Below are positions 28,460-37,609 of a stretch of 62,811 nucleotides of DNA, in pieces. How positions within the stretch are numbered: position 1 is the stretch's first letter; each line of letters opens with the position of its first letter. A program made the position numbers and the translations under genes. Source of the DNA: Verrucomicrobiaceae bacterium (lineage in GTDB: Bacteria > Verrucomicrobiota > Verrucomicrobiia > Verrucomicrobiales > Verrucomicrobiaceae). The notes beneath the pieces are model-generated. The model worked only from the letters and a program-made list of their open reading frames with translations. It made no database searches and was not told the origin of the DNA. Location: positions 1 through 62,811 of the forward strand of contig JAIXZA010000115.1 of NCBI GenBank assembly GCA_027489965.1, given 5' to 3'.

Positions 28460-29038
28460 ATGAAGCTCATTATCTTCGATCTCGAAACAACCGGACTGTC
28501 TCCTTATCATAACGAGATCATTCAGATCGCGGCTCTCAAGGTCAGGGTCGGTGCGTGGGAGGATGGGGAGACTTTTGATACCTTTGTGCGTCCTCAGCAT
28601 CGAGTGCCTAGCTTCATCACAGGTCTGACAGGCATTACCCAATCCCAAGTAGCGCAGGCACCCACGCCAGTCGAAGCGCTGAAAGCCTTTTCCCAGTTCA
28701 TTGGGGATGATGCCATCATGATCGCTCATAATGGTCCTGGTTTTGATATGCGCTTCATTGCCGAAAACTGCACCCGCCATGGATTGCCTGTCCGCGAAAC
28801 GAGAATGCTGGATTCTCGGGCGTTTTCTCGGAAAATATGGGGCGGACGCAGCGGCCACGGACTCGACCCGATTCTGCATCGACTGGGCCTCTCCTCTGAC
28901 GGTGTGAAAAGACACGATGCTCGAGGTGACGTGCATTTGCTGGCTCAAGCTGTGCGGAAAATGTGGGGGCAACTCGTCCCTGATTTTCAAACTTGCCCCG
29001 TGGATATTAAGGTGGGTGTGATTCCAGCCGTTTTTTGA
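28460..29038 (+). CDS. DnaQ-like 3'-5' exonuclease
   Basis: 192 residues from MKLIIFDLETTGLSPYHNE; an upstream TTG-type start adds unrelated residues. The DEDDh motifs are present: ExoI DLETTG, ExoII IAHNGPGFDMRF and ExoIII HDARGDVH. It lies 60 bp before dnaE on the same strand. That position suggests a proofreading (epsilon-like) partner of the polymerase. It is shorter than Escherichia coli DnaQ and I see no clear clamp-binding or alpha-binding tail, so an unrelated exonuclease role remains possible. Confidence 0.85.
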   Translation: MKLIIFDLETTGLSPYHNEIIQIAALKVRVGAWEDGETFDTFVRPQHRVPSFITGLTGITQSQVAQAPTPVEALKAFSQFIGDDAIMIAHNGPGFDMRFIAENCTRHGLPVRETRMLDSRAFSRKIWGGRSGHGLDPILHRLGLSSDGVKRHDARGDVHLLAQAVRKMWGQLVPDFQTCPVDIKVGVIPAVF

Positions 29039-29098
29039 TCGAGCTCTCCATTACCGCCCCTTGCTCAGGCGGTGGTGCTGCTTACCGTCTGCCGCCCC

Positions 29099-32000
29099 AT
29101 GGCTGACTCTTTTGTACATCTCCACCTTCATTCTGAGTACTCGCTCCTCGACGGCGCGGTACGTTTGGACGACCTCGTGAAGCGTGCCGGAAAGTTAGGA
29201 ATGCCGGCGGTGGCGGTCACGGATCATGGCAATCTTTATGGTGGGATCGACTTCTACATGGCGGCGAAGAAGGCCAAAATTAAGTCCATTCTAGGCTGTG
29301 AGGTGAATTTAGCCGTGGGCTCCATGCGTGAGCAAAAGGACGTTCAGGGTCGCAAGCGGGAGTCTCACCTCACCTTGTTGGCCTCGAGTAACGAGGGATA
29401 TGAGAATCTGTCTCGTATCGTCACGGAAGCTCACCTTTTCGGTAACTGGGATGTGCCACGTATCGACAAGGATCTGCTGCGTAAGCATAGCAAAGGCCTG
29501 ATCTGTCTGAGTGGCTGCCTCAAAGGCGAGATTAATGAGCTTATACTGACCGATCGTAAAGACGAGGCCGAGAAAAGTTTGCAGGAATTCCGAGACATCT
29601 TCGGGCCTGAGAATTTTTATTTGGAGCTAATGGATCACGGCATGGAGCAACAGCGGGTGGTCACACGCCAGCTGCTGGAGTGGGCCCCCAAGTATGGTCT
29701 AAAAACCGTGGCCACGAATGACGTGCATTTCATGGATCGAGATGACCATGAGAGTCATGACATCATGATCTGCATCGGCGGCGGTGCCAACGTGCATGAC
29801 ATGAATCGTGTCACTTACTCACCGGAAGTTTACTTCAAGACGGCAGAGGAAATGCGGGCACTTTTTCGCGAGATTCCTGAGGCCTGCGATAACACGCTGG
29901 AGATCGCAGATCGTTGTAATATCGACATCCGACTGGACTCAACCAGCATTGATCGTTACCCGCAATACAAACCGCCAGGCGGCGAGGATCGAAACGAGTA
30001 TTTGCGTCATCTTTGTGAGGAAGGCCTCATCCGCCGTTATGGTCGTGACCGTGCACTGAATGACGAAGTCTTGCGGAAGCGCATGGATTATGAGCTGGCT
30101 TTGCTGGCAGAAAAGAACTTCACCAGTTACTTCCTCATCGTTTGGGATTTCATCAATTGGGCTCGTGAAAATGGTATCCCAGTAGGCCCGGGACGTGGTT
30201 CTGCTGCAGGTTCTGTAGTCGCCTATGTGCTTGGCATCACAGACATTGACCCTCTGCGTTTTGAGCTTGTGTTTGAACGTTTCTTGAATCCAGAGCGCGT
30301 TAGCCCACCGGATATCGACATCGACTTTTGCCAGACTCGACGTGGGGAAGTGATCGAGTATGTGCGACAGAAATACGGCGACTTGAGCGTCAGTCACATC
30401 ATCACCTTTGGCACCATGGGAGCCAAGTCAGTGGTGCGAGACGTTGGTCGCGTTCTGGGCTGGAGTTACGGGGATGCGGACCGTCTTTCCAAGATGATCC
30501 CCACGGAGCTGAACATCACTCTCGCTGGCGAGGATAAGGTGGATAAGGCCACTGGGAAAAAGGTCCATATCGACGGAGCGATCGATAAGAATCCCGATCT
30601 CAAAAAGTACATCGAAGAAGATAGCAATGCGCAGGAACTCTGGAAGCATGCGCTCTTTCTAGAAGGCATCACACGCGGCACTGGTATTCACGCGGCCGGT
30701 GTCGTTATCGGAGATCGACCGCTTTATGATTTCATTGCACTGACGCGCGGGAATGAAGGGGAAATCGTCTCCCAGTTTGCCATGAAGCCGCTTACTGAGC
30801 TGGGCATGTTGAAGATGGACTTTTTGGGTCTGAAGACACTCACCGTGATTCATGAGGCAGAGCAGTGGGTGCAAAAACGAGTGCCCGGATTCAACACAGG
30901 TGATGCGCCACTCGATGACGTCAAAACCTTCGACATGCTGCAAAAGGGCGAAACGGTCGCTGTGTTCCAGATGGAATCTGGTGGCATGGTCAATACCTGT
31001 AAGCAGCTAGGCCCAGATAAGATCGAAGAAATCATCGCTATCTTGGCCCTGTATCGACCAGGGCCGATGCAATTTATTCCTGATTTCATTGCTCGTAAAA
31101 AAGGGCTGGAGCAGGTCGAGTATCCGCATCCGTTGCTGGAAAAGATCGCCAAAGAAACGTACGGGATTTTGGTTTACCAGGAACAGGTGCAGCAGGCTGC
31201 CAACGTTCTGGCTGGATTCAGTCTGGGCCAGGCTGACTTACTACGCCGAGCCATGGGTAAGAAGGATCTGGCGGAGATGGCGCGTCAGCGTCTTGCTTTC
31301 GTCGAAGGCTGTAAGACGACCAATGACATTGGTGATAAGCAGGCCAATGCTGTTTTCGATTTGCTCGAAAAATTTGCGCAATACGGCTTCAATAAATCTC
31401 ACTCAGCGGCTTATGGGATCGTCACGTATCGCACGGCCTACTTAAAAGCCAATTTCCCAGTCGAGTTCATGGCTGGCGTGCTTAGTCTGGAGATTAGCAA
31501 CACTGATAAAATTGCCAATTTCGTCAGTGAATGTCAGCGCATGGGCATCGTGATTTTGCCGCCAGACATCAATCGCTCCCTGTTGAAGTTTTCACCCGAA
31601 CGCACGGCTAAAAAAACGCGTCAAAATGCCGAGTCAGGAGATGAGGGGCGCGCTCTGGCCGAAGATGAACCGAATGCCATTCGCTACGGTCTCAGCGCCA
31701 TTAAAAACGTCGGTGAAGGGGCCATGGCGGCAGCTATTGAGGAGCGCACAAAGAGCGGCCCCTTTAAGTCGCTGGAAGACTTCGCAGCGCGCATGGATTC
31801 CCGTTCAGTGAACAAAAAAATGCTGGAAGCATTGGTAAAGTCGGGTGCCTTTGATTTCACCAAACAGGATCGTGCGGCCATGTTTGCTAAGTTGGAGCAA
31901 GTGCTGGCCTCAGCTGCGTCCATGCAGAAGGATAAAAAAGCAGGGCAGGGCGGGCTCTTTGATGATTTTGCCATGGCTCCGCCCAAGAAAGCGGCTGCCC

Positions 32001-32701
32001 AAGTTCGAGTGGAACCTTGGACCATGGATGAAGTCCTTGGCTTTGAAAAAGAGCTTCTTGGATTCTATGTGAGTGGTCATCCGCTGGACAACTTCCGTGG
32101 CCATTTTGATTCTTCCAAGATCACTAAAATCGTGGCTCTTGATGAGGTGGACGTCAGTGCGAAACCTCAGACGGTTTTCATTGTCGGCATCATCAACACC
32201 ATGGAGGTGAAGTACTCGAAGAAAGACAATCGCCCCTTTGCCACCTTTACCTTTGAAGACTTCACAGCTCAGATCGAAATGATGGCTTGGAGTGAAGAGT
32301 ATGAGAAATTCAAAGAGATCTTGAAGGTCGGCAGTGTGCTAGGTCTCCGCTGCCGCTGCATGAAAGATCAGCGCACGGAGGGCAATCGACTGACCCTGAG
32401 CGATGCCAAGGAACTCACTCCCAAAAAAGCCCGCGATCCAAACTCTGCCACGACTGTTGCGGTGAAGCCCGTGGTCGCACCAGCAGCTCCGAAACCGCTG
32501 CTGCTGCGTCTGGATTGTCGGCGACATAGCCAGATTGACCTGGATCGTATCCACGAGGTGCTCACGCAGCATCCAGGAGAATTACAGGTGTTCTTTGAGT
32601 TCAGCTACAATGGTGGCAGCAAGGTGCGCATGCAGGCTGGTGACGAGTTCCGTGTTTCTCAGACGAAGGAATTAGTCTCCGCGCTGATGGTCTGGCTTTA
32701 G
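29099..32701 (+). CDS. dnaE: DNA polymerase III alpha subunit
   Basis: 1200 residues from MADSFVHLHLHSEYSLLDG. The replicative polymerase of the chromosome. Order: PHP domain (about 1-270; HLHLHSEYS, VTDHGNLYG), palm with the catalytic PDIDIDFCQTRR, GPGRGSAAGS, thumb and fingers (MESGGMVNTCKQLGPDKIEE, ALYRPGPMQFIPDFI, FNKSHSAAYG), a helix-hairpin-helix part (NVGEGAMAAAI) and a C-terminal OB fold (about 1000-1090; FIVGIINTMEVKYSKKD). It is of the DnaE1 type without an exonuclease insertion, which fits the separate DnaQ-like gene upstream. Confidence 0.97.
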   Translation: MADSFVHLHLHSEYSLLDGAVRLDDLVKRAGKLGMPAVAVTDHGNLYGGIDFYMAAKKAKIKSILGCEVNLAVGSMREQKDVQGRKRESHLTLLASSNEGYENLSRIVTEAHLFGNWDVPRIDKDLLRKHSKGLICLSGCLKGEINELILTDRKDEAEKSLQEFRDIFGPENFYLELMDHGMEQQRVVTRQLLEWAPKYGLKTVATNDVHFMDRDDHESHDIMICIGGGANVHDMNRVTYSPEVYFKTAEEMRALFREIPEACDNTLEIADRCNIDIRLDSTSIDRYPQYKPPGGEDRNEYLRHLCEEGLIRRYGRDRALNDEVLRKRMDYELALLAEKNFTSYFLIVWDFINWARENGIPVGPGRGSAAGSVVAYVLGITDIDPLRFELVFERFLNPERVSPPDIDIDFCQTRRGEVIEYVRQKYGDLSVSHIITFGTMGAKSVVRDVGRVLGWSYGDADRLSKMIPTELNITLAGEDKVDKATGKKVHIDGAIDKNPDLKKYIEEDSNAQELWKHALFLEGITRGTGIHAAGVVIGDRPLYDFIALTRGNEGEIVSQFAMKPLTELGMLKMDFLGLKTLTVIHEAEQWVQKRVPGFNTGDAPLDDVKTFDMLQKGETVAVFQMESGGMVNTCKQLGPDKIEEIIAILALYRPGPMQFIPDFIARKKGLEQVEYPHPLLEKIAKETYGILVYQEQVQQAANVLAGFSLGQADLLRRAMGKKDLAEMARQRLAFVEGCKTTNDIGDKQANAVFDLLEKFAQYGFNKSHSAAYGIVTYRTAYLKANFPVEFMAGVLSLEISNTDKIANFVSECQRMGIVILPPDINRSLLKFSPERTAKKTRQNAESGDEGRALAEDEPNAIRYGLSAIKNVGEGAMAAAIEERTKSGPFKSLEDFAARMDSRSVNKKMLEALVKSGAFDFTKQDRAAMFAKLEQVLASAASMQKDKKAGQGGLFDDFAMAPPKKAAAQVRVEPWTMDEVLGFEKELLGFYVSGHPLDNFRGHFDSSKITKIVALDEVDVSAKPQTVFIVGIINTMEVKYSKKDNRPFATFTFEDFTAQIEMMAWSEEYEKFKEILKVGSVLGLRCRCMKDQRTEGNRLTLSDAKELTPKKARDPNSATTVAVKPVVAPAAPKPLLLRLDCRRHSQIDLDRIHEVLTQHPGELQVFFEFSYNGGSKVRMQAGDEFRVSQTKELVSALMVWL

Positions 32702-32708
32702 CCTTTGC

Positions 32709-33326
32709 TCAGGCTAATGCTTGGAGGCGCTCGAGCTCATCCAGCAGAATGCTGTAGCGCTTTTCTAACTTTGGTTCGGAGAGGATTTGTTCCAGATGCT
32801 CAGACTCTCTGACAAAATGATAGCAGAGGATGTCACAGGCGCGATCTGCACATTTCATCTCAGCCAAGGCTAGGCGCAGCGAGTTCATGGAATCACCGGT
32901 CTCAGCTGTCGGCGGTGGCAGTAGTTCTAAGGCACGAGACTTCAAAGCCTCAAGCTCGGTTAAAGACGAATCTGTCAACGTCGGGATCTTCTCAATCGTG
33001 GCGATACGAAAAGGCTCCTGCTGTTCCCAGCCTGTAAAACGAATGCGAGAAATACCATACAGCATTACATGAGAGGTGCCGTCTTCCTGCTTTTTACAAG
33101 CGCGCACTAAGCCTGCGGTGCTGACTGACAGAAGCTTTCCATCTGAAATGGTGCCTACACAAAACATCCGACTGGTGGTGAGTGCATGTTCGAGCATGTC
33201 GCGGTAACGCTGCTCAAAAATGTAGAGAGGCAGGAAGCACCCTGGCAGCAAGTAGCACTCCTCTAGCACGATCATGCCAATCGTGTCTGGTAAAGTAATG
33301 CTGACTTGGGGTGAGGAGGATTCCAT
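32709..33326 (-). CDS. LON-substrate-binding-domain protein
   Basis: 205 residues from MESSSPQVSITLPDTIGMIV; 25 extra in-frame upstream residues lack family similarity. It matches the N-terminal substrate-binding domain of Lon (PF02190) standing alone: LPGCFLPLYIFEQRYRDML, VGTISDG, GLVRACKKQEDG and MLYGISRIRF. No ATPase or protease part is present. Stand-alone LON-domain proteins are widespread and of unclear role. It converges on dnaE with a 7-bp gap. Confidence 0.85.
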   Translation of the reverse strand: MESSSPQVSITLPDTIGMIVLEECYLLPGCFLPLYIFEQRYRDMLEHALTTSRMFCVGTISDGKLLSVSTAGLVRACKKQEDGTSHVMLYGISRIRFTGWEQQEPFRIATIEKIPTLTDSSLTELEALKSRALELLPPPTAETGDSMNSLRLALAEMKCADRACDILCYHFVRESEHLEQILSEPKLEKRYSILLDELERLQALA

Positions 33327-33419
33327 GGGCAATGTAACCTTTACGAGCCAAAAGGTAAAAGCGCTCCATTCGTTTTGCTTTAAATGAAAATCTTCTGGCA
33401 AAAGCCCAAGCTTGGCTAC

Positions 33420-34439
33420 TCACAAGCCTAGCATAGAGATGACCGACTCACGTTTGAGTCGAAGCTCACGCCATTCGTGGTCAAAGGCACTGCCACCGAC
33501 GATGCCGCATCCCGAGGGCAGCTGGGCTTCAGCGCCTAACCACGAAATTCCGCGGATCGATACGACCATGTGGCATAGGTGCGAGTCCCCAGGCTCGACG
33601 AAGCCAAACGGAGCGCCGAAGAAATTGGGGACGCGTAATTGAGTGCGGTATTCTTTGAGGCGTTGCAGCCAAGTATCCTCACGCGGCAGGCAGCCGACCG
33701 CTGGGGTGGGATGCAGCTCGCGGACAAGTGTGTCGGGATCGGCTTCGGCGCTGAGTTTGACCGTGAGATTGGACTGAAAATGCAGAAGCTTGGATGTATG
33801 GCAGAGGTCGCGTGGCTCGCGGTTGACTTCTCCGAGGGGGCTGAGTTGATCCTGCAGGTAACGGACCACAATTTCATGCTCGTCGATCTCCTTGACGTCT
33901 TGAAGAAAAGCCTCTTGCGCCCCAGGTTTTGCGGTGCCAGCCAGCGCCATGGTCTCAACCTGATGATCTTTGGACCGGAAAAGCAACTCAGGCGTGGCTC
34001 CGACAAAGCCCTGATTACCTTCTATCCGAGCGTAGCCCCAGGTATTGGATGGCGCAGTCATGATGCGGTCGAGCAGGAAAATCGGATCACCCGAGACAAT
34101 GGTGCCGCGCTCAGTTAGCACCGGGACCATTTTTACCAGTCGCTTGGCTAGGACTTCCCGGCGGATGCGCCGGAAAGCCATCTTAAACCACTCCGTTGCA
34201 GGCTTTGCCCATTGGATGAATGGAGCCTCGGCAGTATTGAAACTAGCGCTTTGGGAAAGTCGCGCAGAATCGACCTGCTCCAGCTTGGTGGGAATTTTCC
34301 AGGGCTTCGGATCGGAAAGATCAAAGTCGTTGATGTAAAAAGCGCCTCCCGTACTAGGCATGTGCGCCAAGGACTCAAAAGGTCCGTGGCCGATCCAGGC
34401 CCGTCCGTCGGGCAGCCTAAAAAATGCGATGTCTGTCAT
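33420..34439 (-). CDS. Chorismate-binding enzyme, isochorismate-synthase-like
   Basis: 339 residues, shorter than typical MenF (about 430) because the N-terminal half is reduced. The chorismate-binding core is complete in outline: FVGATPELLFR, MALAGTAKPGAQ, KEIDEHEIVVRYL, ELHPTPAVGCLPRE, and GCGIVGGSAFDHEWRELRLKRESV-type C-terminus in two parts. The enzyme would convert chorismate to isochorismate for menaquinone or a siderophore. No other men gene is in the window, so the pathway is not fixed. Confidence 0.85.
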   Translation of the reverse strand: MTDIAFFRLPDGRAWIGHGPFESLAHMPSTGGAFYINDFDLSDPKPWKIPTKLEQVDSARLSQSASFNTAEAPFIQWAKPATEWFKMAFRRIRREVLAKRLVKMVPVLTERGTIVSGDPIFLLDRIMTAPSNTWGYARIEGNQGFVGATPELLFRSKDHQVETMALAGTAKPGAQEAFLQDVKEIDEHEIVVRYLQDQLSPLGEVNREPRDLCHTSKLLHFQSNLTVKLSAEADPDTLVRELHPTPAVGCLPREDTWLQRLKEYRTQLRVPNFFGAPFGFVEPGDSHLCHMVVSIRGISWLGAEAQLPSGCGIVGGSAFDHEWRELRLKRESVISMLGL

Positions 34440-34540
34440 GCGTAAGGGAGGTCATAGTGAAACGCATGAAGTCGGGTGCAAGGATACGCTGATTGATTTC
34501 ATTGTTTGATTTTCGCGATCTGTGGCATGATCTGAAAGTT

Positions 34541-35158
34541 ATGCGCCTGACTCATTTTGCTTTTGCCCTCACTTTTCTCCTCCTTTGCCTCACCACTTAC
34601 CTAGCCTGGGAGGGGCAGGCTGCCAAGCGTGGTGCTTTGGAAGAGCTTGAATTCAGAAAGAAAAAGCAGGCCGCAGAAGCCATGGCCTCCCCTGAAGCCA
34701 GCCGCATGATGCCACTACCCACAGTGCCTGCGGCCTCCATCAGCCCACCGGCACCAGGGACGATCTCCCGCACCGCGCCCGATCCCATGGCAGGTGCCAG
34801 TGCTCTGCCTGGTGGCGGTCTGACTGTGCCAAAGACGGTGCTGGCAGCTGAAGCCGCAGGGATCAATACCAATACCATGACGCCTTTGCAGAAGCAGGTT
34901 CAGGATGCCAAGCCAATCGCGAAAGTGAAGACGATTGTAAAAGAACAAGGCTTTGTGATCATCGATGCAGGCTCAAAGCAGGGCATCACCAAAGGCCTGC
35001 TTTTTGACATCCGCCGCGCCAATGCTGTGCTGGCCAAGGTCCGAGTGAGTGAAACCATCGAGGAAAATGAAGCCGTCGCTGATCTCGATCTCGCGTCGAT
35101 CCCAACCGGAGTCACGATTGAGCCAGGGGACGAAATCATCCAGCCGGTCGGACGCTGA
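34541..35158 (+). CDS. Membrane-anchored protein of unknown function before tlyA
   Basis: 205 residues from MRLTHFAFALTFLLLCLTTYLAW, which gives one N-terminal membrane helix; an in-frame start at 34493 would add 16 residues. A charged coiled segment, a Pro/Ala-rich linker and a C-terminal small beta domain follow (FVIIDAGSKQGITKGLLFDI, AKVRVSE, IEPGDEIIQP). That last part resembles extracytoplasmic beta domains of structural proteins. I do not recognise the family. Its stop overlaps the tlyA start by one base (TGATG), so the two are likely translated together. Confidence 0.7.
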   Translation: MRLTHFAFALTFLLLCLTTYLAWEGQAAKRGALEELEFRKKKQAAEAMASPEASRMMPLPTVPAASISPPAPGTISRTAPDPMAGASALPGGGLTVPKTVLAAEAAGINTNTMTPLQKQVQDAKPIAKVKTIVKEQGFVIIDAGSKQGITKGLLFDIRRANAVLAKVRVSETIEENEAVADLDLASIPTGVTIEPGDEIIQPVGR

Positions 35159-35907
35159 TGGCCCGCATTCGTTTGGACTTAGCACTGGTGCAGCGTGAGC
35201 TATGCCCTTCCCGTGAGCAGGCGAAAAGGCTGATCATGGCAGGTGAAGTCATGCTGGGAGACGAGGTCATGTCAAAACCTGGCTGGTTGGTACGGCAAGA
35301 TGCTGTGCTGACGGTTAAAACGCCGCCCCGTTTTGTCAGTCGTGGTGGTTTGAAGCTCGAAGGCGCTTTAGAGCACTTTGGTATTGATGTCACAGGTCTG
35401 ATCGGCATGGACGTGGGTGCCTCCACCGGTGGGTTTACCGATTGTTTGCTCCAACGTGGAGCCGTTAAGGTTCACGCCTTTGATGTGGGGACCAATCAGA
35501 TGGTTTGGAAGCTGCGCAGTGATCCGCGAGTCGTGTGCAGAGAGAATTTTAATGTCCGTCATCTTCAGCCTGCAGACGTGCCTGAGCAGGTGGACATCAT
35601 CGTGGCAGATGTTTCTTTTATCTCACTGACTCTCGTTCTCCCAGGGGCACTCAGCGTGCTGAAGCCCGGCGGTCAGGCCGTGGTGCTGGTGAAGCCGCAG
35701 TTTGAGCTCTCTCGGGATGAGGTCGGAAAAGGCGGCATCGTGCGTGAGACCGAGCTTCATGAAAAAGCTTGTGCGCGCATCCAAAGCTTCGTCGAGGCAC
35801 AGCAGGATCTGGAATGGAAAGGTCTGACGGAATCCTCAATCCAGGGCACAGAAGGAAATCGCGAATTTCTCGCCTGGATTCAGAAGCGGGTGGAGACGGA
35901 TCAGTAA
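35158..35907 (+). CDS. tlyA: TlyA-family rRNA methyltransferase
   Basis: 249 residues. An N-terminal S4 RNA-binding domain (RIRLDLALVQRELCPSREQAK) is joined to a FtsJ-like methyltransferase: SRGGLKLEGAL, SAM-binding MDVGASTGGFTDCLLQRGA, DIIVADVSFISL and LVKPQFELSRDEVGKGGIV. The family 2'-O-methylates rRNA cytidines, though it is often labelled hemolysin. It is translationally coupled to the membrane protein before it and overlaps the convergent next gene by 7 bp. Confidence 0.92.
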   Translation: MARIRLDLALVQRELCPSREQAKRLIMAGEVMLGDEVMSKPGWLVRQDAVLTVKTPPRFVSRGGLKLEGALEHFGIDVTGLIGMDVGASTGGFTDCLLQRGAVKVHAFDVGTNQMVWKLRSDPRVVCRENFNVRHLQPADVPEQVDIIVADVSFISLTLVLPGALSVLKPGGQAVVLVKPQFELSRDEVGKGGIVRETELHEKACARIQSFVEAQQDLEWKGLTESSIQGTEGNREFLAWIQKRVETDQ

Positions 35908-36335
35908 AGCTTGAAGCCGATGGAGCAGGCTTTTTTTAGGTAAGTGCTTTTCCAAGTGAAAACGGCCCCAATCGCATAGGTCAGGTTCCAGAGGCCAAGC
36001 CAAAAGGGTAAAGCAACCAGTGGTAGTAACGGCGGCATTTCTGGCTTCCATTCAGGCAAGATATGACCCAGAAAAATAACGCCCAAGATCGGAAGAATGG
36101 CAAAGACCACGCTTAATCCCATTCGGCATTTATCGCTTGCCTGGGTCATGCCGTAAACGAGTCCAAGTGTGAGCGCATACCAAACAACAGCGGCCAGTGC
36201 GCAGACAAAGAGCGAATGAAGTAAAAATAAAAAGATCGGAAGAGCGCCCAAAAGCACATGGCCGTAGACAAAAAAGCGGGTGAAATAGACTTCACTTCTC
36301 AGGGTGCCAGGTTTGTAGCGTTGTGCGTCGAGCAT
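35901..36335 (-). CDS. Small membrane protein of unknown function
   Basis: 144 residues with about four membrane helices (HVLLGALPIFLFLLHSLFVC, CALAAVVWYALTLGLVYG, VVFAILPILGVIFLGHILP, LPLVALPFWLGLWNLTYAIG). No family recognised. It overlaps tlyA by 7 bp in the convergent direction. Intact helices and an ordinary start support a real gene. Confidence 0.65.
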   Translation of the reverse strand: MLDAQRYKPGTLRSEVYFTRFFVYGHVLLGALPIFLFLLHSLFVCALAAVVWYALTLGLVYGMTQASDKCRMGLSVVFAILPILGVIFLGHILPEWKPEMPPLLPLVALPFWLGLWNLTYAIGAVFTWKSTYLKKACSIGFKLY

Positions 36336-36445
36336 CGTTCTCGGTCATGCTCATATCATTTTGAACTTCGTCAAATCATCCTTACCTATTCAAAATAGAG
36401 TTATTCGTGTGTAAAGATGCGTACTGCTTCATTGATCCTTTAAAC

Positions 36446-37609
36446 ATGCGCGTTGTTCTTTCTTTAACCTTTCTTTGCTGCCAACTGATCCATGCAGAGG
36501 CACCTCCGATCCAGCAATGGATCGATGAAGCGATCAAGGCTGGTGGTGGCGTGGTGACGATTCCAGAAGGTGTCCATGTTTTACCGAAAGGCCTGCTTTT
36601 AAAGGATGCCAAGAAGTTGGCCCTACGTGGTGTGAGCAAAGAGGGCTGCGTCTTGAAGCTGCCGCCTCTGACATACGCGCTATGTGCTCAAGATACGGCT
36701 GTAGGAACCAATGAAATGAGGGTTCACTGTGAACGCGGTTGGAGTCCAGGCATGCGGGCGCGGATCGAGTGTGATGGCGCTATGGATAGCTTCACGAAAA
36801 AGCCCTGCCCGTTTGTATTAGCTATCATTGAGGGAGTAGAACCAGGCTTGCTACAACTCAAAGACGCTCTGCTGTTTCCAGTGCCTGCAAAGACGATGAT
36901 TCGTCATGAAGATGCGCCTAATCTCATCGAGATCCGTGAGGCTTGCGAGACCCTTGAGATTGCCAATCTAACCCTTGATGGTGGTCGCGTGGATGCTGAT
37001 CCTCAGGTGCAGGGCCACGCGCAGCTCTGTGCGGTTTTTGCAGCTGGAGCCTATCATAATGTCAAAGGTCCGACAGGCCCGAAGCCCAAAGGGATTGTGG
37101 TGCGTGATTGCATCATCCAAAACTGTTTTGGTCGTGGTGTGGCTCTTTACAGCGTTGAGAAGGCGGAGATCGAAAGGTGCAGTTTTCGAGATGGTTGTGA
37201 CGAGGCCATCGACTTTGATCATTTCACCTCGGGCTCAAGCGCTACCGGGAATCAGATCACCCGCTGCCGACTCGCTTTTGAGCTGAATGATGCCAATGAC
37301 TGTGTCATCGTCGGCAATGAAGCTTGTGAATGCAGCATTGGGGTGAACCTCTGGCGCTGGTGTCTTCAACCAGGATTGAACGAAGGGCATCGAGTTCAGA
37401 ATAACAGTTTCATTTCAATGGCCGGCAATGCTGTGCAAATCGGCACTGGCACCCGAGCTAACTTTTTTGAAGACAACGATATCGTGCATCCCGGTCGCCA
37501 TGGCTTCTCGATTGCAGGAGAGGCGCAGGTACTCAAAAACAATCGAATCACAGGATCAGCTTCTCAGGCAATAGCGATCCAGGAAGGTGATCACAAGATT
37601 ATGCCATGA
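36446..37609 (+). CDS. Exported right-handed beta-helix protein
   Basis: 387 residues from MRVVLSLTFLCCQLIHAEA, a signal peptide. A pectate-lyase-like start (IQQWIDEAIKAGGGVVTIPEG) leads into beta-helix rungs (NLTLDGGRV, IVRDCIIQNCFGRGVALYS, CSFRDGCDEAIDFDHF, VIVGNEACECSIGVNLW, NSFISMAGNAVQIGTG). The fold is common to polysaccharide lyases and hydrolases; no catalytic motif is sure. Its 3' end overlaps the LpxL-WaaF gene by 11 bp, convergently. Confidence 0.78.
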   Translation: MRVVLSLTFLCCQLIHAEAPPIQQWIDEAIKAGGGVVTIPEGVHVLPKGLLLKDAKKLALRGVSKEGCVLKLPPLTYALCAQDTAVGTNEMRVHCERGWSPGMRARIECDGAMDSFTKKPCPFVLAIIEGVEPGLLQLKDALLFPVPAKTMIRHEDAPNLIEIREACETLEIANLTLDGGRVDADPQVQGHAQLCAVFAAGAYHNVKGPTGPKPKGIVVRDCIIQNCFGRGVALYSVEKAEIERCSFRDGCDEAIDFDHFTSGSSATGNQITRCRLAFELNDANDCVIVGNEACECSIGVNLWRWCLQPGLNEGHRVQNNSFISMAGNAVQIGTGTRANFFEDNDIVHPGRHGFSIAGEAQVLKNNRITGSASQAIAIQEGDHKIMP

